Shown one piece after another: positions 45,748 to 54,287 of a DNA stretch of 64,000 nt. The position numbers were made by a program, and so were the translations under genes. Positions within the stretch are counted from its first letter, which is position 1. Each line of letters starts with the position of its first letter. The stretch comes from Sphingomonas sp. TZW2008. GTDB lineage: Bacteria; Pseudomonadota; Alphaproteobacteria; Sphingomonadales; Sphingomonadaceae. The notes below the pieces were generated by a model. The model did not search any database. It was not told the origin of the DNA and was given only the letters and a program-made list of their open reading frames with translations. Where the stretch lies: NCBI RefSeq assembly GCF_002117915.1, contig NZ_BDJB01000003.1:124001-188000 (forward strand). The letters run 5' to 3'.

Positions 45748-47292
45748 ATGACGATCGTGCGTTACGCATACGCGCTGACTGGCGCTCTACTTCTCGGCGG
45801 CACCGCCGCCTCGCTCGCGCTGCAGAATCCCGCCAGCGCGCAATCGGCGCAGAACGAGCCCGGCTCGATGCAGGCCGCCGCGCCGCGTGCCGGCGCGCCG
45901 ATGAGCTTCGCCGACATGGTGTCGAAGCTGCAGCCCGCCGTCGTCAACATCTCGACCGACCAGCGCGTCACCGTGTCGCAGCCGGCCAACCCGTTCGCCG
46001 GCACGCCGTTCGCCGATCTGTTCGGCCAGTTCGGCAATCGCGGCGGCGCGCAGGGCGGCGCTCCCGTGACGCGTGAGGCGCAGTCGCTCGGCTCGGGCTT
46101 CATCATCTCGCCCGACGGCTACGTCGTCACCAACAACCACGTCGTCGCGCCGGGCAACCGCCAGGCGACGGTGGAGGCGATCCGCGTCACGCTGCCCGAT
46201 CGCAAGGAATATGTCGCGAAGCTCGTCGGCCGCGATGCCGCGTCGGATCTCGCGTTGCTCAAGATCGATGCGCCGGGCGCGCTGCCGTACGTCAAGTTCG
46301 GTGACTCGGCGGGGGCGCGCGTCGGCGACTGGGTCGTTGCGATCGGCAATCCGTTCGGCCTCGGCGGCACCGTCACCGCGGGCATCGTCTCGGCGGTGCA
46401 CCGCGTCACCGGCCAGGGCGGCGCGAACGATCGCTTCATCCAGACCGACGCGTCGATCAATCAGGGCAATTCGGGTGGCCCGATGTTCAACCTGCGCGGC
46501 GAAGTGATCGGCATCAACAGCCAGATCTTCTCGCAATCGGGCGGCAACATCGGCATCGGCTTCGCGATCCCGGCGGAGGATGCCAAGCCGATCATCGACA
46601 CGCTGATGAAGGGCAAGGCGGTGCAGCGCGGCTATGTCGGCGTCAGCATCCAGCCGCTCTCGGACGATCTCGCCGCTGCGGTCGGCCTGCCCAAGAACTC
46701 GGGCGAGATCATCGCGCGCGCCGAGCCGGGCGGCCCCGCCGCAAAGGCCGGCCTGCGCGCCGGTGACGTCGTGACGAAGGTCAACGGCAAGCAGGTGACT
46801 CCCGATACGACGCTGTCGTATCTCATCGCCAACGTGCCCCCGGGCCAGCAGGCGCGGCTTGACGTCATCCGCGATGGCAAGCCGACCACCGTCACCGTCA
46901 CGACGACGGTCCGCCCGGCCGAGGAGCAGCTCGCGCAGCAGCTCGGCAACGACGACAGCTTCTCCGAGGACGATTCGAACGCGCCTGCCGCGCCGGCGTC
47001 GAACGGGATCGGCGTGACGGTGCAGCCGCTCACCCCGGCGATCGCACGCCAGATCGGCGTCGATTCGACCGTCCAGGGTGTCGTAATCGGCGCGGTCGAT
47101 CCGACCAGCGACGCCGGGCAGAAGCTGCGCCGCGGCGACGTGATCGTCTCGGTCAATTCGGTCCCGGCCCGCACCGCGGCGGACGTCGCGCGCGGCGTCG
47201 CGGCAGCGAAGGCGGCGAACCGGCCGCAGGTGCTGTTGTCGGTCGTCCGCGGCCGCAACCCCGCCGCGTTCATCGCGGTGAAGATCAAGTAA
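45748..47292 (+). CDS. degP: DegP/HtrA-type periplasmic serine protease
   Basis: A 514-residue envelope protease and chaperone of the Do family. A signal peptide is at about 1-32. The trypsin-like domain has the triad His131 ('TNNHVVAP'), Asp167 ('AASDLALLKI') and Ser242 ('NQGNSGGPMF'). Two PDZ domains follow (about 305-395 and 425-510). The ATG at 45748 begins the signal peptide, preceded by GAGAGGAAC. Placement directly after hflKC groups three membrane-quality-control genes. A strong hairpin terminator follows 18 nt after the stop. Confidence 0.93.
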   Translation: MTIVRYAYALTGALLLGGTAASLALQNPASAQSAQNEPGSMQAAAPRAGAPMSFADMVSKLQPAVVNISTDQRVTVSQPANPFAGTPFADLFGQFGNRGGAQGGAPVTREAQSLGSGFIISPDGYVVTNNHVVAPGNRQATVEAIRVTLPDRKEYVAKLVGRDAASDLALLKIDAPGALPYVKFGDSAGARVGDWVVAIGNPFGLGGTVTAGIVSAVHRVTGQGGANDRFIQTDASINQGNSGGPMFNLRGEVIGINSQIFSQSGGNIGIGFAIPAEDAKPIIDTLMKGKAVQRGYVGVSIQPLSDDLAAAVGLPKNSGEIIARAEPGGPAAKAGLRAGDVVTKVNGKQVTPDTTLSYLIANVPPGQQARLDVIRDGKPTTVTVTTTVRPAEEQLAQQLGNDDSFSEDDSNAPAAPASNGIGVTVQPLTPAIARQIGVDSTVQGVVIGAVDPTSDAGQKLRRGDVIVSVNSVPARTAADVARGVAAAKAANRPQVLLSVVRGRNPAAFIAVKIK

Positions 47293-47310
47293 CCTTTCGC
47301 CGATCGGCAA

Positions 47311-47350
47311 GTGAAAGGGCCTCGCGCGGGAAGCGCGGGGCCCTTTTCAC
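47311..47350 (+). terminator. intrinsic terminator after the Do-type protease
   Basis: GTGAAAGGGCC pairs with GGCCCTTTTCAC across an inner CGCGC/GCGCG stem, giving a long hairpin with an AAA/TTTT segment in the stem. It suits termination in either direction. Confidence 0.8.
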
Positions 47351-47416
47351 ATGCGCGCGTGCATCTTCCGGCCGGACCCCGCCGCCGCTATCGTCGCCGC
47401 AGGACGGAGGATCGGC

Positions 47417-49033
47417 ATGGCTGACAGCATCTTTATCGGCGCGAGTGACGGCGGCGCCAATCCACAGATGCTCAATCTCAAGCGCGCCAACCGTCACGGC
47501 CTGATCGCGGGCGCCACCGGCACCGGCAAGACGGTGACGGTGCAGGGCATTATCGAGGGCTTCTCCGCCGCCGGCGTCGCGTGCTTCGTCGCCGACGTGA
47601 AGGGCGATCTTTCCGGCCTAGCGATGGCGGGCTCGCCGCAAGCGAAGACCCATGCGGCCTTCGCCGATCGCGCCGCGGCGATTGGCGACGCGGACTGGGC
47701 CTATGCCGACATGCCGGTGCAATTCTGGGATCTCTACGGCGAACAAGGGCATCCGATCCGCACCACCGTGTCCGAAATGGGCCCGTTGATGCTCGCCCGC
47801 CTGCTCGGCCTCAACGAGGTGCAGGAAGGTGTCCTCACTATCGCGTTTCACGTCGCCGATCAGGACGGGCTGCTGCTGCTCGATCTCGACGATCTGCAAG
47901 CGATCCTCGCGCATTGCGCCGGCCGCGCGCAGGAACTGACCGTCACCTTCGGCAACGTCTCCAAACAGTCGATCGGTGCGATCCAGCGCGCGCTGCTCCA
48001 GCTGCGCAGCCAGGGCGGCGAGCATTTTTTCGGCGAGCCCGCGCTCGACCTCGCTGACTTTCTGCGCACCGACGATCGCGGTCGCGGCATCGTCAACATC
48101 CTCGCCGCCGACAAGCTGATGGCTTCGCCAAAGCTCTACGCCACCTTCCTGCTCTGGCTTCTCTCCGAACTGTTCGAGACGCTGCGCGAGATCGGCGATC
48201 CCGATCGCCCGAAATTGTGCTTCTTCTTCGACGAGGCGCATCTGCTGTTCAACGATGCACCCGAGGCATTGGTCGAGAAGATCGAGCAGGTCGTCCGCTT
48301 GATCCGCTCGAAGGGCGTCGGCGTCTATTTCATCACGCAAAACCCGATCGACATCCCCGATACCGTCGCCGGCCAGCTCAACAACCGTATCCAGCACAAA
48401 CTCAACGCCTTCACCCCGCGCGATCAGGCCGCGGTGCGCAGCGCCGCGCAGACGTTCCGCGCCAACGCCGGGATCGACGTCGCCGCCGCGATCACCGAAC
48501 TGCGCATCGGCGAGGCGCTCGTCTCGCTGCTCCAACCCGATGGCTCGCCCTCGCCGGTCGAGCGCACGCTGATCCGCCCGCCGCGCAGCCGCGTCGGCCC
48601 GATCACGCCGGCGGAACGCGCGCTGCTGGTCGAGACCGACGCGATCGGCGCGAAATACGATACGCTGGTCGATCGCGAATCGGCGGAGGAGCTGCTCGCC
48701 GCCAAGACCGCCGAGGCCGCTGCCGCCGCCGCGCAGACGCGCGCCGCCGACGATGCCGAGAAGGCCGCTGCCGTGCGGGCCAAGGAGGAAGCGCGCGCCG
48801 CCAAGGACGCCGAACGCGCGCGCATTGCCGAGGAGAAAGCCGCCGCCAACTCACCGTGGAACAAGGCGATTACCTCCGCCACGCGCGCCGCCAGCTCATC
48901 GATCGGGCGGCAGGTCGCGAACGAGATCGGCAAGCAGGTGTTCGGCAGCGGCCGGCGTGGCGGCAGCAAGGCATCGGGCGGAGTGGTTGGCTCGCTGCTG
49001 CGCGGCGTCCTCGGCGGGCTGTTCCGCGGCTAG
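47417..49033 (+). CDS. HerA-like ATPase (DUF853, YjgR family)
   Basis: A 538-residue P-loop ATPase of the FtsK/HerA class. Walker A is 'GATGTGKTVTVQ' near 30-41, Walker B 'LCFFFDEAHLLF', and a sensor-like 'VYFITQNPIDIPDTV' follows. The C-terminal 100 residues form an Ala/Glu/Arg-rich coiled-coil followed by a Gly-rich tail ('VGSLLRGVLGGLFRG'). The family is widespread but its role in DNA or protein handling is not settled. The ATG at 47417 has GGACGGAGG upstream. It sits between a terminator and the flavin oxidoreductase gene, probably as its own unit. Confidence 0.9.
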   Translation: MADSIFIGASDGGANPQMLNLKRANRHGLIAGATGTGKTVTVQGIIEGFSAAGVACFVADVKGDLSGLAMAGSPQAKTHAAFADRAAAIGDADWAYADMPVQFWDLYGEQGHPIRTTVSEMGPLMLARLLGLNEVQEGVLTIAFHVADQDGLLLLDLDDLQAILAHCAGRAQELTVTFGNVSKQSIGAIQRALLQLRSQGGEHFFGEPALDLADFLRTDDRGRGIVNILAADKLMASPKLYATFLLWLLSELFETLREIGDPDRPKLCFFFDEAHLLFNDAPEALVEKIEQVVRLIRSKGVGVYFITQNPIDIPDTVAGQLNNRIQHKLNAFTPRDQAAVRSAAQTFRANAGIDVAAAITELRIGEALVSLLQPDGSPSPVERTLIRPPRSRVGPITPAERALLVETDAIGAKYDTLVDRESAEELLAAKTAEAAAAAAQTRAADDAEKAAAVRAKEEARAAKDAERARIAEEKAAANSPWNKAITSATRAASSSIGRQVANEIGKQVFGSGRRGGSKASGGVVGSLLRGVLGGLFRG

Positions 49034-49108
49034 GCCGATCGCCATACCCCTTCCCTTTCCCGCCGCTCCGCGCGACAACGCCGGCAAACGATAGCGGGAG
49101 AGGCAAGG

Positions 49109-50242
49109 ATGAAGTCACCGATCTGCGCGATGCTGGGGATCGATTTCCCGCTGCTCGCCTTCAGCCACTGCCGCGACGTTGTCGCCGCGGTCAGCCGCGC
49201 GGGCGGGTTCGGCGTGCTCGGCGCGACCGGTCACACGCTCGAGAGCCTCGAGACCGAACTCGCCTGGATCGACGCGCACGTCGACGGCAAGCCCTACGGC
49301 CTCGACGTGCTGATCCCCGAGAACCTCGCCACCGGCGGCGCGAAGGGCCTCACCCGCGCCTCGATTCTCGACAAGGTACCGGCGCAACACCGCGCCTTCG
49401 TCGGCGATCTCGCCGAAAAGCACGGCTTCACGATGCCTGAGGAGCGCGCCGATTCCGCAGCCCCCGCCCCATTCGATCCCAATCTCGCGCTCGCGATGCT
49501 CGACGTCGCCTTCCGCCATCCGATCAAGCTCATCGCCAACGCGCTCGGCGTACCGCCGCAGGCGATGATCGACATGGGCCGCGAGCGCGGCGTGCCCGTC
49601 GCGGCCCTCGTCGGCGCGAAGGAGCACGCCATTCGCCAGGTCGATGCCGGGGTCGACATCCTCGTCGTGCAGGGCGGCGAGGCGGGCGGCCACTGCGGCG
49701 AGGTCTCTACCATCGTCCTCGTCCCCGAGGTGATCCGCGCGCTCGAAGCACACGGCAAGCGCGTTCCCGTCCTTGCGGCGGGCGGGATCATGACGGGCGC
49801 GCAGATGGCAGGCGCGATGGCGATGGGCGCGGACGGCGTGTGGACCGGCTCGGTGTGGCTCGCGACGCCCGAGAGCGAATGCTCCGACGTGTTCCGCGAG
49901 AAGATGGTCGCCGCCACCTCGCGCGATACCGTCCGCTCGAAGAGCCGCACCGGCAAGCCGTCGCGCCAGCTGCGCTCGGCGTGGACCGACGCCTGGGAGG
50001 GCCCCGCCTCCCCTGGCCCGCTGCCGATGCCGTATCAGAGCCTGATCAGCGAGCCCGCAATCCGCGCCTGCGATCTGGCCGCGCAGAAGGGCGATCCCGC
50101 CGCGCGCGAGATGGTGACCTATTTCGTCGGCCAGGGCGTCGGCCTCGTCGATCAGGTCCGCCCCGCGGGGCAGGTCGTGCAGGACTTCAAGATCGAGTTC
50201 GCCGAGGCGATCGAGCGCATCACCGGCCTCGTCGCCGATTGA
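49109..50242 (+). CDS. FMN-dependent nitronate monooxygenase-like oxidoreductase
   Basis: A 377-residue TIM-barrel flavoprotein of the nitronate monooxygenase / 2-nitropropane dioxygenase family. The N-terminal 'RAGGFGVLGATGHTLE', the catalytic-His segment 'GGEAGGHCGEVSTIVLVPEV' and the FMN phosphate site 'VLAAGGIMTGAQMAGAMAMG' are present. It may oxidise propionate-3-nitronate or serve as an enoyl-type reductase; the substrate is unclear. The ATG at 49109 follows GGGAGAGGCAAGG. It lies 75 nt after the HerA-like gene. Confidence 0.9.
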   Translation: MKSPICAMLGIDFPLLAFSHCRDVVAAVSRAGGFGVLGATGHTLESLETELAWIDAHVDGKPYGLDVLIPENLATGGAKGLTRASILDKVPAQHRAFVGDLAEKHGFTMPEERADSAAPAPFDPNLALAMLDVAFRHPIKLIANALGVPPQAMIDMGRERGVPVAALVGAKEHAIRQVDAGVDILVVQGGEAGGHCGEVSTIVLVPEVIRALEAHGKRVPVLAAGGIMTGAQMAGAMAMGADGVWTGSVWLATPESECSDVFREKMVAATSRDTVRSKSRTGKPSRQLRSAWTDAWEGPASPGPLPMPYQSLISEPAIRACDLAAQKGDPAAREMVTYFVGQGVGLVDQVRPAGQVVQDFKIEFAEAIERITGLVAD

Positions 50243-50369
50243 GCATCCAGCACCGCGCCGCATCGGCGCGGGACGACCGGCGAGAGGCTCGATCTGGTTT
50301 GCGACGAATGGGGCAGCATTACGCCCCTTTCGTCTGGCCCGGCGCAGGCGCGCTGGCTATCACGCCGCG

Positions 50370-51122
50370 ATGCACAGTCTCTCGCTTGCGCGCGGGTCCG
50401 CCGCCGATCGCAACCCGCTCCTCACCTGGTCGCTCGCCTTCTGGGCGGCGACCTACGCACTTTTCACGCTCCGCTCGCAGCTGACGCCCGACGAGGTGAC
50501 GATCATGCTCAGCGGCCAGCGCTTCGTCAGCACGCTCGCCGGTGCCGCGCTGTTCGCAGGCGTGCTCGCCGCCGCGCGCGACGCCGCCGGCATGGGGCGC
50601 ACCGGGCTGCGCCTGTTGTGGACGGTGATCCCCGCGTCGCTGATCGTCCTTGTGGTGCGCGCGCTCGCCAACGACTGGTGGGGCGCGGCGATCCCGTTCA
50701 TCACCGACGTGCGCTGGATGCTCACCTGGGCAAGCTACTTCTCGTTCGGGCTCGGGCTGTTCCTGCTCGCCCACCGCGATGGCGGCACCGGTACGCTCGT
50801 CCGCCGCGCCACCGCCGCCGTGCAGTCCCGCCGCCCCGGCGGAGCAACATCTGCCGTCGACATTCGCGCTGTCGATACGCCGGCTGCCGCCACCGATCCG
50901 CGCGTCGTCTCGGCAGCGACCGACGGCTATGCCTGGGTGATCGACGCGCTCGCGCATGACCTCGACACTGCCCCAGCCGCGACGCGCCGCACCGTGCTCG
51001 AAAGCCTCGAACGCCGCGTCGGCTACGCCATCGCAGACCATGCCGATCCGGTGGCGCTCCAGCACAACTGGAAGGTCGATCTCGTCGCCCGGCTCGCCGC
51101 ACGATCGGCGACGAAGAACTGA
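50370..51122 (+). CDS. four-helix membrane protein of unknown function
   Basis: A 250-residue protein with four hydrophobic helices in the first 140 residues ('LAFWAATYALFTL', 'LAGAALFAGVLAA', 'LLWTVIPASLIVLVV', 'ASYFSFGLGLFLLA'). A soluble C-terminal region of about 110 residues ends in a helical stretch ('DLVARLAARSATKN'). The type seems restricted to sphingomonads in my memory; no function is known. It stands alone, with a symmetric hairpin before the convergent SnoaL-like gene. Confidence 0.75.
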   Translation: MHSLSLARGSAADRNPLLTWSLAFWAATYALFTLRSQLTPDEVTIMLSGQRFVSTLAGAALFAGVLAAARDAAGMGRTGLRLLWTVIPASLIVLVVRALANDWWGAAIPFITDVRWMLTWASYFSFGLGLFLLAHRDGGTGTLVRRATAAVQSRRPGGATSAVDIRAVDTPAAATDPRVVSAATDGYAWVIDALAHDLDTAPAATRRTVLESLERRVGYAIADHADPVALQHNWKVDLVARLAARSATKN

Positions 51123-51135
51123 GCCCTAGCGTGGC

Positions 51136-51160
51136 AGCCGGCGCGCCGATCGCGCCGGCT
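51136..51160. terminator. bidirectional hairpin between convergent genes
   Basis: AGCCGGCGCG (51136-51145), a 5-nt loop and CGCGCCGGCT (51151-51160) form a perfect 10-bp stem centred between two convergent stop codons, without a T tract. Confidence 0.6.
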
Positions 51161-51171
51161 CCGCGCGCGGC

Positions 51172-51543
51172 TTATGCCTTGACCGCGACTACCGGCGGCA
51201 CCGTCTGCTGGTGCTGCACCACACGCCACACGTCGTGTTCCAGCCGCCGCATCGTCGTCGTGCAATAGGCGGTGTACGCCTTGTCGTCGCGCTTCGCCTC
51301 CGCCTTGTAGGCGATCGCGATCAGCCCTTCCTGCGGCCGCATCACCTGCTGCTCGCTGAACGCAACCTCGGACCAGCGCGGCGTGTCAGCTACCGCCTCG
51401 ATCGCCTGCTCACCGGTCAGCACAAATGGCTGTTCGGGCAGCACCATCACGCATTCGTCGTCGATCAGCTCGCGATAGTGATCGGCGTCGCCCACCCACA
51501 GGCTTTCCTCAAACGCCCACAGCCGTTGGTCTTCCACACGCAT
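51172..51543 (-). CDS. SnoaL/NTF2-like small protein
   Basis: A 123-residue NTF2-fold protein (DUF4440-like). The N-terminal 'LWAFEESLWVGDADHYRELI' is followed by 'VMVLPEQPFVLTGEQAIEAV' and C-terminal strands 'YTAYCTTTMRRLEHDVWRVV'. Members are often polyketide cyclase-like or of unknown function and act as small binding domains. There is no signal peptide, so it is cytoplasmic. It is a single gene 69 nt from the EAL gene stop on the same strand. Confidence 0.85.
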   Translation of the reverse strand: MRVEDQRLWAFEESLWVGDADHYRELIDDECVMVLPEQPFVLTGEQAIEAVADTPRWSEVAFSEQQVMRPQEGLIAIAYKAEAKRDDKAYTAYCTTTMRRLEHDVWRVVQHQQTVPPVVAVKA

Positions 51544-51612
51544 TCTCCTCGTCTTGCGAGCAAGAGCGCCGCCGCGCGGCGATCGTTCCCGCGCAAGGTT
51601 GGATGAAGCGCC

Positions 51613-52401
51613 TCAGGCGCGCAGCATGACCGGCGCGTCACTGGGCAGGACGTGCGCCGGCAGCACGCGGAAGCCGGGCCGCGTCAGCAGATAGCCCTGC
51701 ATGTAGCGCACACCCAGCGCGCGCAGCGTCTGGTATTCCGCCGCCGTCTCGATCCCCTCGGCGACGACGGTGATGTTCATCCGCGCGAACATCTGAACCA
51801 GCCCCTCGACGATCATGCGCCGCGGCAGGCTGGCGTCGATATTGCGCACCAATTCCATGTCGAGCTTGATGATGTCGGTCTGCAACCGCGCGAGCAGCGA
51901 CAGGCCGGCATGGCCCGCACCGAAATCGTCGAGCGCGGTGGCGAACCCCTTCCGGCGATAGGTGTCGATGATCGTCGCGACATGCGCGGTATCGGCCATC
52001 TCCTCGTTCTCGGTGAATTCGAAGATCAGTCGATCGGTCGGAAAGCCGGTCGCCGCCGCGGTCTTCAGCGTCAGCTGGATGCAGGCGACCGGCGAATAGA
52101 CCGCGTTCGGCAGGAAGTTGATCGACAGCCGCGCCCCGGTGTCGACGATCCCCGCCGCCACTGCCTGCTCGATCGCGGCGATGCGGCACTGCTGGTCGAA
52201 AGCGTAGCGGTTCTCGTCAGTCACTGCAGCGAGCACTTGCCCCGCGCCCTCGCCGTTGGGGCCGCGAACCAGCGCCTCATAGGCCCAGGCGCGGCCGGTC
52301 TCGACGTCGACGATCGGCTGAAACGCCATCGCTAGATCGAACGACGTGCCCGCCTGCCGGCACCCGCTGCATCCACTCATCGCTCGATATCCATGAATCA
52401 A
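51613..52401 (-). CDS. EAL-domain c-di-GMP phosphodiesterase
   Basis: A 262-residue stand-alone EAL domain that should cleave cyclic-di-GMP. The signature is 'YEALVRG', and the other metal and catalytic residues appear conserved in 'SINFLPNA', 'FEFTENE', 'ALDDFGAG', 'IIKLDM', 'VAEGIETAAEYQ' and 'YMQGYLL'. A short N-terminal CxxC ('SGCSGCRQAG') precedes it, perhaps a metal or redox site. The ATG at 52401 gives 262 residues; ATG 52380 would give 255. There is no membrane segment or GGDEF domain, so any signal must come through the short N-terminus or a partner. Confidence 0.92.
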   Translation of the reverse strand: MIHGYRAMSGCSGCRQAGTSFDLAMAFQPIVDVETGRAWAYEALVRGPNGEGAGQVLAAVTDENRYAFDQQCRIAAIEQAVAAGIVDTGARLSINFLPNAVYSPVACIQLTLKTAAATGFPTDRLIFEFTENEEMADTAHVATIIDTYRRKGFATALDDFGAGHAGLSLLARLQTDIIKLDMELVRNIDASLPRRMIVEGLVQMFARMNITVVAEGIETAAEYQTLRALGVRYMQGYLLTRPGFRVLPAHVLPSDAPVMLRA

Positions 52402-52528
52402 GCTATGGAAAATGAATAGCTAAGGCTTCGTTTACCGATGGCGATATCGACCCACTACATCGCGCCGCGTGGGCCGCCCCGTCGCTTGTCCGCACGCGCC
52501 ACTTCCGGCGCAGCGCCGGTACCTCGGA

Positions 52529-53284
52529 TCAGATCCCCCCGGCCGCCACCTGATGCCCAGCCGCCTCGAGCGCCGCGGTCAGATCCGCGATGCACGCGTC
52601 CACTGCCGCCTCGTCGGGCGATCGGACGACGAAATTGGCGCCCGTCCGCCCCTCGCGGAAGAACGGATAGCTGCCGATCGCCACACCCGCGTGCGCCTTT
52701 TCGGTCTGCCGCAACAGGTCGGCGACCTCGCTTTCCGCCACCCAGCAACCGATCTGCTTGCTCACCACTGGCCGGCCGCCCTCCAGCGTGCCGGTCAGCG
52801 CGTCGAGCATGCCGGCAGTGATGTGCGGCACGCCCGCCATGATGAACACGTTCTCGATTCGGATGCCCGGCGCGCCCGACATCTTGTTCTCGATCAGCCC
52901 CGCGCCGTCGGGCACGCGCGCCATGCGCAGCCGCGCCTCGGTCGCACCGCCGCGCGTCGCATAATAGCGCTCCAGCACCGCCACCGCGGCCGGATGGTGC
53001 GACACGCCGACGCCCAGCGCCGCGGCGATCGCGTCCACCGTGATGTCGTCGTGCGTCGGCCCGATGCCGCCGGTGGTGAAGAGATAGTCGTTGCGCGCCC
53101 GCAGCGCGTTCACCGCCTCGACGATCGCACTCTCAACGTCGGGTACCACGCGCACTTCGACCAGCCGAATGCCCTGAACGTTGAGCCACTGCGCGATCTG
53201 CGCGATGTTCTTGTCCTGCGTGCGGCCCGACAGGATCTCGTCGCCGATCACGACGAGCGCGGCGGTCCAGATGCGTTCGCCCAT
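52529..53284 (-). CDS. CinA N-terminal (MoCF) domain protein
   Basis: A 251-residue single-domain member of the competence/damage-inducible protein A family, with a MoaB/MogA-like fold. Seen: 'ALVVIGDEILSGRTQDKN' at the N-terminus, 'FTTGGIGPTHDDITVDAIA' in the middle and 'FIMAGVPHI' later. The C-terminal pyridine nucleotide deamidase domain of full CinA is absent. Some such proteins hydrolyse ADP-ribose or FAD. The ATG at 53284 is my choice; GTG 53302 would add six residues. It is divergent from map. Confidence 0.9.
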   Translation of the reverse strand: MGERIWTAALVVIGDEILSGRTQDKNIAQIAQWLNVQGIRLVEVRVVPDVESAIVEAVNALRARNDYLFTTGGIGPTHDDITVDAIAAALGVGVSHHPAAVAVLERYYATRGGATEARLRMARVPDGAGLIENKMSGAPGIRIENVFIMAGVPHITAGMLDALTGTLEGGRPVVSKQIGCWVAESEVADLLRQTEKAHAGVAIGSYPFFREGRTGANFVVRSPDEAAVDACIADLTAALEAAGHQVAAGGI

Positions 53285-53352
53285 TGCCTCGGTCTCCATC
53301 ACCTGCCGGCATAGCCTCGCAAATCGCCGCTCGTCACGCTATATCGGCGGGC

Positions 53353-54180
53353 ATGACCGATTACGTCACCGTCACCAGCGACGCACCGCTCGGGCGCACC
53401 GGCGCCATCAAGCTCCACGGCCCCGACGCCTTCACCGGGATGCATGCCGCCGGCCGGCTCGCCGCCGAAACGCTCGACATGATCGCGCCGCACATGGTGC
53501 CCGGCGTCACGACGGCGGAGATCGATCGGCTGATCTACGATTTCGTGCTGGCCAACGGCGGTGTCCCCGCGACGCTCGGCTATCGCGGCTACACGCACAG
53601 CAGCTGCATCTCGATCAACCACGTCGTGTGCCACGGCATCCCCAGCGAAAAGACGCTGAAGTCGGGCGATATCGTCAACGTCGACGTGACGCCGATCGTC
53701 GACGGCTGGCACGGCGATTCGTCGCGCATGTACCTCATCGGCGACGTCCCGCTGAAGGCGCGCCGGCTGGTCGACGTCACTTACGAATGCCTGATGATCG
53801 GCATCGAGCACGCCCGCCCCGGCGCGCATTTGGGCGACGTCGCGCATGCGATCCAGCGCCATGCCGAGGCGCATCGCTACGGCGTGGTGCGCGATTTCTG
53901 CGGCCACGGCCTCGGCCGCCTGTTCCACGATGCGCCGGAGGTCGTCCACGTCGGCCGCCCCGGCACCGGTCCCGAGCTCAAGCCAGGCATGATCTTCACG
54001 ATCGAACCGATGATCAACATCGGCCGCGCCGACGTGAAGCTGCTCGACGACGGCTGGACGGCGGTGACACGCGATCGCTCGCTCTCGGCGCAGTTTGAAC
54101 ATTCGATCGGCATCACCGAGGAGGGCTGCGAGATCTTCACCACCTCGCCCGCCGGGATGCACAAGCCGCCTTACGCCTGA
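53353..54180 (+). CDS. map: type I methionine aminopeptidase
   Basis: A 275-residue metallopeptidase that removes N-terminal methionine. Metal ligands are Asp in 'IVNVDVTPIVDGWHGDSS' (both Asp), His in 'CGHGLGRLFHDAPEV', Glu in 'FTIEPMIN' and Glu in 'SAQFEHSIGITE'. Substrate His is in 'THSSCISINHVV'. The ATG at 53353 follows CGGCGGGC; the frame upstream is noise. It is followed by a GC-rich terminator and lies divergent from the CinA-like gene, with 68 nt between starts. Confidence 0.97.
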   Translation: MTDYVTVTSDAPLGRTGAIKLHGPDAFTGMHAAGRLAAETLDMIAPHMVPGVTTAEIDRLIYDFVLANGGVPATLGYRGYTHSSCISINHVVCHGIPSEKTLKSGDIVNVDVTPIVDGWHGDSSRMYLIGDVPLKARRLVDVTYECLMIGIEHARPGAHLGDVAHAIQRHAEAHRYGVVRDFCGHGLGRLFHDAPEVVHVGRPGTGPELKPGMIFTIEPMINIGRADVKLLDDGWTAVTRDRSLSAQFEHSIGITEEGCEIFTTSPAGMHKPPYA

Positions 54181-54183
54181 TCC

Positions 54184-54214
54184 GTCCGCGCGCCGCGTTC
54201 GTCGGCGCGCGGAC
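54184..54214 (+). terminator. terminator after map
   Basis: GTCCGCGCGCCG, a 7-nt loop and CGGCGCGCGGAC form a perfect 12-bp stem 4 nt after the map stop, followed by a C/T-rich run rather than pure T. Confidence 0.75.
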
Positions 54215-54287
54215 CCCCTTCCCTTCCGCGCCAACCTGCGTCAGTCTCTCGGCGCAAGGCCCCGGCACAGGGGGCGGGGAGAGGGAA

